Positions 25,314 to 31,543 of a stretch of 64,000 nucleotides of DNA are shown one piece after another; the first letter of the stretch is position 1; the number at the start of each line of letters is the position of its first letter. This stretch comes from an uncultured Bacteroidales bacterium. Lineage in GTDB: Bacteria > Bacteroidota > Bacteroidia > Bacteroidales > Paludibacteraceae. The notes under the pieces were generated by a model. The model was not told the DNA's origin. It did not search any database and worked only from the letters and a program-made list of their open reading frames with translations. Position numbers and translations under genes: made by a program. The stretch spans positions 62,001-126,000 of the forward strand of contig CAMKPZ010000002.1 in NCBI GenBank assembly GCA_946414805.1, read 5' to 3'.

Positions 25314-26021
25314 TTAAAACCGCCATCCCAAATAGTAGTTCACTCCCCATCCGATATTGTCGCGTGCCCCGAATCCGGGGATGTATATCGGTGCTCTGAG
25401 TTGCTCGATCCGGTCGGTGCTGTTGTCGCGGGTGAAGAGCGCCTTGAATCGTCCCATCCAACCCATGTAAAAAGCCATCGGCGGTCGGTGATCTGCGGTC
25501 GGTGAATGGTGTTTGAGTCTGGCAATCTCCACCTGGCATCCCAGCACGATCTCACCCCAGCAATCGGCTCTTACGCCGTAGTAAGGCAATGCGGCTGCGC
25601 GTGTGTTCTCCTGCCGGATATCCTGAATCGCTGTGCCTAACCGTACTCCTACAAGCAACGCGTGCGGGCTGTTCGGATGTTTCTTGAACGGGCTGATGTC
25701 TGCGCCCACGCGGAAGAAACCGCCCTGACCTCTGTATAAAAGGGTGTCGCCTCGCGAACTCTGTCCGCCTGCATAACCCAACTCCAGCGTAGGGTAGAAG
25801 CGTTTGGCTAACCGTACGTTCGCCGCGATCTCATAATGCTGCATCTTCCATTGATGGGTGCCCGCGACGACGATAGGCGAGGCGATATCGAGTTTGACAA
25901 TAGTACCTCCGTAGATGCTGTCGTTGCGCGCAACAGAATTAGGAATAAAGAATAAGGACAAAAGACTAAACACAATTAGCCGATAGTAACAAGTCTTTAT
26001 TCTTTCAGCGTAGCGATCCAT
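25314..26021 (-). CDS. DUF6048-like outer-membrane protein
   Basis: A 235-residue secreted protein with a signal segment YRLIVFSLLSLFFIPNSVA and a beta-barrel-like C-terminal part ending GFGARDNIGWGVNYYLGWRF. The aromatic C terminus and alternating strands (FYPTLELGYAGGQSS; GGFFRVGADISPF) suggest a small outer-membrane barrel of the DUF6048 type. Residues about 172-181 (HHSPTADHRP) are encoded by four heptamers (25480-25507). Its start directly abuts the stop of the upstream DUF7935-like gene, so the two form an operon. Confidence 0.65.
   Translation of the reverse strand: MDRYAERIKTCYYRLIVFSLLSLFFIPNSVARNDSIYGGTIVKLDIASPIVVAGTHQWKMQHYEIAANVRLAKRFYPTLELGYAGGQSSRGDTLLYRGQGGFFRVGADISPFKKHPNSPHALLVGVRLGTAIQDIRQENTRAAALPYYGVRADCWGEIVLGCQVEIARLKHHSPTADHRPPMAFYMGWMGRFKALFTRDNSTDRIEQLRAPIYIPGFGARDNIGWGVNYYLGWRF
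25480..25507. repeat. Heptamer array inside the DUF6048-like gene
   Basis: GGCGGTC, GGTGATC, TGCGGTC, GGTGAAT; in frame, probably in a barrel loop. Confidence 0.75.
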
Positions 26022-26552
26022 TTACATCATTTCTTTGGCTTCATTTTTCAGGAACTCCAGCGCTTTATCGGTAGGTGTAGTGCCGTTTGACGCAAAGGCG
26101 GAAACAAGCGTCGTGGCATACACTTGTGCCGTTGCCTCTGGGGGCAACTGGGCCACGATCGAGATGACAAAAGCTGCCGTCTGGTCGCGTGCACCGACGA
26201 TCAGATCCCACACCTCGTCGGACACATACACCTGCTGGCTCTGGTTGTGGTCAAACTCCGCACGGATCGTTTGCAGCAGGTATTGTTGCACTTGCCCTAC
26301 CGACCATGTCTGTAACGCCTGCGGCTCTTTCTGCTGCAGCTCTATGAGCATGTGTTCGGGCTTGGTGCGTTCCAACAGCAGGGCTAAACGCTCGTAGGCG
26401 CGCAGACGGATAGGGGACACCGATTTCTGGCTCTCGCGTTTGAGTTCGAACTGCCTTTTCTTCTCTTCGTTGCGGAATTGCGAGTGCTGGATCAGCCACA
26501 GGCCGAAAAACACTACCGCAAGGGCTGATATGATCAATAATGCCGTTTGCAT
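26022..26552 (-). CDS. DUF7935-like membrane-anchored protein
   Basis: A 176-residue protein with an N-terminal membrane anchor (ALLIISALAVVFFGLWLI) and a soluble helical domain containing IRLRAYERLALLLERTKPEH, which recurs in a family common across Bacteroidetes. It has no known function. First gene of a two-gene unit with the DUF6048-like barrel; promoter at 26576-26607. Confidence 0.7.
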   Translation of the reverse strand: MQTALLIISALAVVFFGLWLIQHSQFRNEEKKRQFELKRESQKSVSPIRLRAYERLALLLERTKPEHMLIELQQKEPQALQTWSVGQVQQYLLQTIRAEFDHNQSQQVYVSDEVWDLIVGARDQTAAFVISIVAQLPPEATAQVYATTLVSAFASNGTTPTDKALEFLKNEAKEMM

Positions 26553-26575
26553 ATATGCTAAAAACTAAACCGCTG

Positions 26576-26607
26576 CAAAATTACAAAAAAAAAATGACAT
26601 GTACAAA
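26576..26607 (-). promoter_or_regulatory. Promoter of the DUF7935/DUF6048 pair
   Basis: TTTG (26604-26607), TACATGTCA, a T tract, and TAATTTTG (26576-26583); spacing 20 bp. The -33 box touches the U-tract of the serS terminator. Confidence 0.75.
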
Positions 26608-26633
26608 AAAAAAGCACCCAACGGTGCTTTTTT
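26606..26633 (-). terminator. Terminator of serS
   Basis: Stem AAAAAGCACC/GGTGCTTTTT with loop CAAC, followed on the minus strand by a T run, 12 bp past the serS stop. Confidence 0.85.
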
Positions 26634-26644
26634 CGTTAAAACTG

Positions 26645-28012
26645 TTATCGGATCATGTCGTCGCCGAAGAAGGGCTGGAGCGCTTTCGGGATGCGGATGC
26701 CCTCTTCCGTCTGGTTGTTCTCCAGCAGGGCGGCTACGATACGGGGCAGAGCCAGAGCCGAACCGTTGAGGGTGTGGCAAAGGGTCACTTTCTTGTCCTC
26801 CGCACGGCGGTAACGGCATTTGAGACGGTTAGCCTGATACGTATCGAAGTTGGAGGTCGAACTTACTTCCAGCCAGCGGTGCTGCGCCTCGGAATAGACC
26901 TCAAAGTCGTAGCAGAGCGCTGCGGTGAAAGACATATCTCCGCCGCTCAGACGCAAAATACGGTACGGCAACTCCAGTTTCTGCAGCAGACCTTCCACAT
27001 GCGCCAGCATTTCTTTGTGACTTGCGTCAGAATGCTCCGGCGTGTCGATGCGGACGATCTCGATCTTCGAGAACTCATGCAGACGGTTCAGACCGCGTAC
27101 ATCTTTTCCGTACGAGCCGGCCTCGCGGCGGAAGCACTCCGTGTACGCACAGTTCTTGATCGGCAGCTCTTTCTCGTCGATGATGACATCGCGGTAGAGG
27201 TTGGTCACCGGCACTTCGGCTGTCGGGATGAGATAGAGGTCATCCACCTCGCAGTGGTACATCTGACCTTCTTTGTCGGGCAGCTGTCCTGTGCCGTAAC
27301 CCGAAGCGGCGTTGACCACCGTCGGCGGCATGATCTCCGTATAACCGGCTTTGTTTGCCTCGGCGAGGAAGAAATTAATCAATGCGCGTTGCAAACGTGC
27401 GCCTTGGCCGATATAAACAGGGAAGCCTGCACCGGAAATCTTCACACCGAGGTCGAAATCAATCAAATTATACTTTTTCGCCAACTCCCAGTGTGGCAGT
27501 TTCTCGCTCTTGGCAATGCGTTCCGCTGCGATAACCTCATCCGTTGCGCCGTCCCAGTCGCGGAGCGCCACAGCGCCGTTTTTGGCGATGGCATCCATCA
27601 TCGGCTGGTTGGGCCAGTTACCGATGGTGACAGCGAGGTTGTCCTCTGCGGACGCACCTTCCGGCACAATGTCGTACGGGATATTGGGGATGGTCAGCAG
27701 CAGTTTGGTCTGTGCCTCTTCCGCCTGTGCCATCTTCTCGTCAAACTCGGCAATCTGTGCTTTGAGAGTTCCTGTCTGCGCCTTGGCGGCTTCTGCCTCT
27801 TCGCGTTTGCCTTGACCCATCAGCGCACCGATCGACTTGCTGATCTTGTTCATCTCCGCTGCGGCTGCATCTTTCTGTTGCTGCGCCGCTTTGCGTTCGC
27901 CGTCCAAACGGAGCACTTCTTCGATTGCCTCTGCGGCTCCGGCGAAGTGTTTTTTCTCCAGACCCGCTATCACACGGGCCTTATCGTCATAAATCTGTTT
28001 TAATGTTAACAT
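26645..28012 (-). CDS. serS: Serine--tRNA ligase
   Basis: Class II synthetase of 455 residues. The N-terminal long coiled-coil arm that holds the tRNA variable arm spans about 25-105 (EEVLRLDGERKAAQQQKDAA ...). The catalytic core carries PTAEVPVTNLYRD, motif 2 YTECFRREAGSYGKDVRGL and motif 3 near residues 390-415 (ALALPRIVAALLENNQTEEG). Full length and intact. A 9-bp tandem array lies 15 bp upstream of the start. Confidence 0.97.
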   Translation of the reverse strand: MLTLKQIYDDKARVIAGLEKKHFAGAAEAIEEVLRLDGERKAAQQQKDAAAAEMNKISKSIGALMGQGKREEAEAAKAQTGTLKAQIAEFDEKMAQAEEAQTKLLLTIPNIPYDIVPEGASAEDNLAVTIGNWPNQPMMDAIAKNGAVALRDWDGATDEVIAAERIAKSEKLPHWELAKKYNLIDFDLGVKISGAGFPVYIGQGARLQRALINFFLAEANKAGYTEIMPPTVVNAASGYGTGQLPDKEGQMYHCEVDDLYLIPTAEVPVTNLYRDVIIDEKELPIKNCAYTECFRREAGSYGKDVRGLNRLHEFSKIEIVRIDTPEHSDASHKEMLAHVEGLLQKLELPYRILRLSGGDMSFTAALCYDFEVYSEAQHRWLEVSSTSNFDTYQANRLKCRYRRAEDKKVTLCHTLNGSALALPRIVAALLENNQTEEGIRIPKALQPFFGDDMIR

Positions 28013-28027
28013 TGTATTTCTATTTAT

Positions 28028-28072
28028 CTAGGAGACCTAGAGTCCCTAGGGTACCTAGGATTCCTAGTGTTC
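28028..28072. repeat. 9-bp tandem array upstream of serS
   Basis: Five units sharing CTAG: CTAGGAGAC, CTAGAGTCC, CTAGGGTAC, CTAGGATTC, CTAGTGTTC. It sits between the rpmA terminator and the serS start. Confidence 0.85.
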
Positions 28073-28083
28073 TTTCTCAAATA

Positions 28084-28124
28084 AAAATCTCCCGCCTGAA
28101 GCCGAAGCCTCGGTGGGAGATTTT
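28084..28124 (-). terminator. Terminator of rplU-rpmA
   Basis: Long stem AAAATCTCCC-CC / GG-GGGAGATTTT with one mismatch; the minus strand continues TTATTTG. It lies 18 bp past the rpmA stop. Confidence 0.8.
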
Positions 28125-28142
28125 ATGCTGTCTCTCCGCCGA

Positions 28143-28406
28143 TTAAGCTTCTGCCACCGGCTGGATGGAGACGTACGACTTGTTGTCGCGACGCTTGCGG
28201 AAGGTTACGATACCATCGCAGAGCGCGAACAATGTGTGGTCGCTACCCATACCCATGTTTTCACCCGGGTTGTGTACCGTGCCACGCTGGCGTACGATAA
28301 TGTTACCTGCCTTTGCGAATTGACCACCAAAGATCTTCACGCCAAGACGTTTGCTTTCTGATTCACGGCCGTTCTTAGAACTACCGACACCTTTCTTGTG
28401 AGCCAT
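28143..28406 (-). CDS. rpmA: 50S ribosomal protein L27
   Basis: An 87-residue ribosomal protein reaching into the peptidyl-transferase centre. It begins [20 protein letters not shown], the canonical L27 start, and contains [14 protein letters not shown] and [14 protein letters not shown]. It follows rplU by 18 bp in the usual L21-L27 operon. Confidence 0.98.
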   Translation of the reverse strand: MAHKKGVGSSKNGRESESKRLGVKIFGGQFAKAGNIIVRQRGTVHNPGENMGMGSDHTLFALCDGIVTFRKRRDNKSYVSIQPVAEA

Positions 28407-28424
28407 ACTGGTTGTCCTTTCTTT

Positions 28425-28745
28425 TTAAGCAATAACAATTTCTTTAACTACGACATTCGTCAGATCCTGACGGTGTCCGTTCAGCTTGCGATAGCCTTTG
28501 CGGCGTTTCTTGTGGAATACAAGAATCTTCTCGCCGCGGCACTCGTTGTCGAGCACTTCGCAAACCACTTTCGCGCCCTTTACATAAGGAGCGCCTACTT
28601 TTACTTTGCCCTCGTCATCGAGGAGCAGAACGTTCTCAAACTCAACCGTTGCGCCCTTCTCGAGCTCGTTCATGCGGTTGATGAACAGTTTCTTGCCAGC
28701 TTCTACTTTGAACTGCTGGCCTTTCATCTCTACAATTGCGTACAT
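28425..28745 (-). CDS. rplU: 50S ribosomal protein L21
   Basis: A 106-residue ribosomal protein starting [20 protein letters not shown], ending with the basic L21 C terminus ([19 protein letters not shown]). First gene of the rplU-rpmA operon with promoter at 28832-28863. Confidence 0.98.
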   Translation of the reverse strand: MYAIVEMKGQQFKVEAGKKLFINRMNELEKGATVEFENVLLLDDEGKVKVGAPYVKGAKVVCEVLDNECRGEKILVFHKKRRKGYRKLNGHRQDLTNVVVKEIVIA

Positions 28746-28831
28746 TTGTACAACCTGTATTTAATGTGAGGCGGTGCGGCGCGCGTTACTCGAAACGCGA
28801 CTTACTCAAGCCTGATCCGCAAAAAATCGCG

Positions 28832-28863
28832 CAAAATTACTGCTTTTTTTCGACATACGCAAA
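28832..28863 (-). promoter_or_regulatory. Promoter of rplU-rpmA
   Basis: TTTG (28860-28863), CGTATGTC, an A tract and GCAG, then TAATTTTG (28832-28839); spacing 20 bp. Confidence 0.8.
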
Positions 28864-28900
28864 TATTTGCGCATTTTTTTTGTTTTTTTATGCGTTTTAG

Positions 28901-29010
28901 CCCTCCTGTAACCCTCCCTGCAGTCGAGTAAGGCTTGAGTCGGGCTTGAGTCGTGGTCAAGCCGAGGGCAAGTCGTGGTCAAGTCGAGGGCAAGTCGTGG
29001 TAAAGTCGTA
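28901..29010. repeat. 11-bp tandem array, ten units
   Basis: Ten units in one phase: CCCTCCTGTAA, CCCTCCCTGCA, GTCGAGTAAGG, CTTGAGTCGGG, CTTGAGTCGTG, GTCAAGCCGAG, GGCAAGTCGTG, GTCAAGTCGAG, GGCAAGTCGTG, GTAAAGTCGTA. It is the longest array in the window and ends 11 bp before a stop codon. Confidence 0.9.
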
Positions 29011-29021
29011 TCCGGAAACGG

Positions 29022-29882
29022 TCACATTGTGGGCTGAATGGCATCCTTGTGATACTCTCTCAGTCCTTCTACCGGATCCTGCAGAATGGCGCCGATCGGT
29101 AGTCCCTCTGCCGCCATCGCTTCCTCCAATACCGGACGGTAGTAATAAGCGATCGATCCTACAAATCCCACTCCTTCCGTCGGCCGGTATTGCTTGAGGT
29201 TCCGGCGGATGAAACTCTCGAAATGGCGGTACACCAGATCATGGATCCGCGGATCGTCGATGTGATCGGCGCAGAACTTGGACAATTTCGCCAGAAACCT
29301 GTTCGGGAACGGCTGGCGGTACACTTTCTCGATGATATCCGCCATCGAGGTCTCGTATTCACGGAAGAACAGTTCCTTGAGATCATCGCCGAGCTGGTTC
29401 TTCAGCAGATCGCCCACAAGCTGTTTGCCTAACACGGCTGCCGAACCCTCGTCGCCGAGGATATAACCCAGGGACGGCACGTTCCATTCGATCTTTTCGC
29501 CGTTGTAGAAACAACTGCCGCTGCCGGTTCCGAGGATACATGCCACGCCGGCTTTATGGCCTAACAGACCGCGTGCCGCACCGAGCATGTCGGACTCCAC
29601 ATGCACTTCCGCTTTCTTGAACACGCCTTCCAACGCCCGCTGGACGAACACTTTCTTCTCCGGCGTACAACCCGCGCCATAGAAAAAGACATGCGTCAGC
29701 GTGCCTGCCCACAGAAGCGACGAGATCTGGGGAAGAAGCTGGTTGCTGATACTGTTACGCATCGCGTCGCAGGTCTGGAAAAGCGGATTGATTCCATCCG
29801 TCCGGACATCTGTAAACTGACCGCTTGCGGTCACCAAACACCAATGCACTTTCGTGCTTCCGCTGTCTGCTATTAGAATCAT
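29022..29882 (-). CDS. BadF/BadG-type ATPase, N-acetylglucosamine kinase-like
   Basis: A 286-residue sugar-kinase-fold protein. It starts MILIADSGSTKVHWCLV, where DSGSTK is the phosphate-1 loop; the upstream in-frame ATG at 29930 lies in the promoter. Further motifs: GAGCT, CILGTGSGSCFYNGEKIEW (phosphate 2) and GFVGSIAYYYRPVLEEAM (adenosine region). The family includes eukaryotic-type GlcNAc kinases, and Bacteroidetes copies are probably cytosolic amino-sugar kinases in cell-wall recycling. The promoter overlaps that of the divergent DUF4301 gene. Confidence 0.85.
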   Translation of the reverse strand: MILIADSGSTKVHWCLVTASGQFTDVRTDGINPLFQTCDAMRNSISNQLLPQISSLLWAGTLTHVFFYGAGCTPEKKVFVQRALEGVFKKAEVHVESDMLGAARGLLGHKAGVACILGTGSGSCFYNGEKIEWNVPSLGYILGDEGSAAVLGKQLVGDLLKNQLGDDLKELFFREYETSMADIIEKVYRQPFPNRFLAKLSKFCADHIDDPRIHDLVYRHFESFIRRNLKQYRPTEGVGFVGSIAYYYRPVLEEAMAAEGLPIGAILQDPVEGLREYHKDAIQPTM

Positions 29883-29899
29883 AACGCAAATTTTTGCGG

Positions 29900-29931
29900 C
29901 AAAATTACAAAAAAATTTGCACATATGCAAA
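29900..29931 (-). promoter_or_regulatory. Promoter of the BadF-type kinase gene
   Basis: TTTG (29928-29931) and TAATTTTG (29900-29907) on the minus strand, spacing 20 bp. It overlaps the opposite promoter at 29916-29947. Confidence 0.75.
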
Positions 29932-29947
29932 AAAAATAGTACTTTTG
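29916..29947 (+). promoter_or_regulatory. Promoter of the DUF4301 gene
   Basis: TTTG (29916-29919) and TACTTTTG (29940-29947) on the plus strand, spacing 20 bp. The two -33 boxes cross in TTTGCACATATGCAAA. Confidence 0.75.
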
Positions 29948-29957
29948 TCCCATTATT

Positions 29958-29992
29958 GTAATTTTAATTTTTAATTTTTAATTTAATTTATA
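29958..29992. repeat. Heptamer-like A/T array before the DUF4301 gene
   Basis: Units of the type AATTTTT/AATTTTA/AATTTA between the promoter and the ATG at 30001. The low complexity makes the period less certain than in other arrays. Confidence 0.5.
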
Positions 29993-30000
29993 GTTGTACC

Positions 30001-31362
30001 ATGAACTCATTCACCCCCCAAGACCTCGAGCAACTGCAGGCTCGTGGCATTTCCGTAGAGAAAGCGGAAGCCCAGTTGGAATGCTTCCGGAATGGTTTCC
30101 CTGAGTTGGATATCGTGGCTCCGGCTTCGACGAAAAAGGGTATTCTCGCCCCGAAACGCGCGGAGCAGGAGGAGTATATAGCTGCTTGGCAGGAGTATCT
30201 CAGAGAGGGACATAAGATCCTCAAGTTCGTCCCTGCTTCGGGTGCCGCCAGCCGTATGTTCAAGAATCTCTTCCAGTACCTCGAAGACGGCATTGAGACG
30301 CCCTTTATTCAGGATTTTCTGGCGCACAAGGACTGCTTCGCTTTCGGTCCGCAGTTGGCGGGAAAAGAAGGTCAGGAAGCGGTTCGTTATCTCCTGAATG
30401 ACATGCATTATGGCGAACTGCCGAAGGGCTTGCTCCTCTTCCATAAATATCGCGATGGCGCGCGTACGCCTGCGCTCGAACACCTCGTGGAGGGTGCTTT
30501 GTATTGCGCCGAACCGGCTCAGGAGGGTAAGAAACCCGAGGTCTTCCTCCATTTCACCGTCAGCCATGACCACCTCCCCCTCTTCCGTCAGCACATAGCC
30601 GACAACCTCAAGAAGTTCGAGGAGAAATATAATGTCAAATACGATGTCACTTTCAGCGAACAACTGCCTTCCACCGACACCCTTGCTGCTAATCCGGACG
30701 GCACGCCTTTCCGTACCAAGGACGGCAAACTGCTCTTCCGTCCGGGCGGTCACGGTGCGTTGATTGAGAACCTCAACCAACAGGATGCGGATATCGTCTT
30801 CATCAAGAATATAGACAATGTAGTGCCCGACCGGCTCAAGAAAGACACTGTCCGTTACAAACAGATCCTGGCAGGCGTTCTCGTCACGGAGCAGAAGAAG
30901 GTCTTCGAGGCGCTCAAGAACCCGGACCTGAGCGATGAGGAACGCGCCAAACTGAATCGTCCTATCCGTGTCTGCGGCGTGGTGAAGAACACCGGCGAAC
31001 CCGGAGGCGGACCGTTCCTGGTACGCGAAGCCGACGGATCGGTCTCCTGCCAGATCCTCGAATCCACCCAGATCAGCGATCCCGCTCTCATGGCGCAATC
31101 CACCCATTTCAATCCCGTGGATCTCGTCTGCGCGATCCGTGACTACGAAGGCAAACCGTTCAACCTGCCGGATTACGTGGATCCCCAAACGGGCTTTATC
31201 TCCAATAAGTCGAAGGACGGCAAGGAACTCCTTGCGCTTGAGCTCCCGGGCCTCTGGAACGGCGCTATGAGCCGCTGGAACACGATCTTCGTTGAAGTAC
31301 CCGTCTCTACCTTCAACCCCGTAAAGACGGTCAACGATCTCTTAAGAGAACAACATCAATAA
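30001..31362 (+). CDS. DUF4301 family protein
   Basis: A 453-residue cytosolic protein beginning MNSFTPQDLEQLQARGISVE. It carries the family's conserved blocks: ILKFVPASGAASRMFKNLFQ near 70-95, DTLAANPDGTPFRTKDGKLL, FRPGGHGALIENLNQQDADI and VKNTGEPGGGPF. The GHGALI and PASGAAS stretches look nucleotide-sugar-like, and the fold may resemble nucleotidyltransferases, but the activity is not established. It is a single gene with its own promoter and terminator. The ATG follows the promoter by about 50 nt. Confidence 0.88.
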   Translation: MNSFTPQDLEQLQARGISVEKAEAQLECFRNGFPELDIVAPASTKKGILAPKRAEQEEYIAAWQEYLREGHKILKFVPASGAASRMFKNLFQYLEDGIETPFIQDFLAHKDCFAFGPQLAGKEGQEAVRYLLNDMHYGELPKGLLLFHKYRDGARTPALEHLVEGALYCAEPAQEGKKPEVFLHFTVSHDHLPLFRQHIADNLKKFEEKYNVKYDVTFSEQLPSTDTLAANPDGTPFRTKDGKLLFRPGGHGALIENLNQQDADIVFIKNIDNVVPDRLKKDTVRYKQILAGVLVTEQKKVFEALKNPDLSDEERAKLNRPIRVCGVVKNTGEPGGGPFLVREADGSVSCQILESTQISDPALMAQSTHFNPVDLVCAIRDYEGKPFNLPDYVDPQTGFISNKSKDGKELLALELPGLWNGAMSRWNTIFVEVPVSTFNPVKTVNDLLREQHQ

Positions 31363-31389
31363 AAAAAGCGCCCGCAAGGCGCTTTTTTT
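31361..31389 (+). terminator. Terminator of the DUF4301 gene
   Basis: Stem AAAAAGCGCC/GGCGCTTTTT with loop CGCAA and a T run, starting at the stop codon. Confidence 0.88.
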
Positions 31390-31485
31390 ATTGATCTTTC
31401 ACAATTCACAAAGCATTCTGGTGACTTTGGTACAAGCGGGATTGTCCGTACGAATCTTGAAACGTAGCACCAAACTCCGTAAGCC

Positions 31486-31541
31486 CTTTGTAAATTGTAA
31501 ATTGTACTTTGTAAATTGTACTTTGTACTTTGTAAATTGTC
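31486..31541. repeat. Heptamer array with two alternating unit types
   Basis: Eight units: CTTTGTA, AATTGTA, AATTGTA, CTTTGTA, AATTGTA, CTTTGTA, CTTTGTA, AATTGTC. It ends 2 bp before the stop codon of the surface-protein gene at 31544. The last four bases are constant (TGTA) while the first three switch between CTT and AAT. Confidence 0.95.
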
Positions 31542-31543
31542 CA

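Noticed and set aside
31486..31541. Plain replication-slippage microsatellite
   Set aside because: Slippage gives identical neighbouring units; here two unit types are mixed irregularly and the same period with other sequences recurs across the window.
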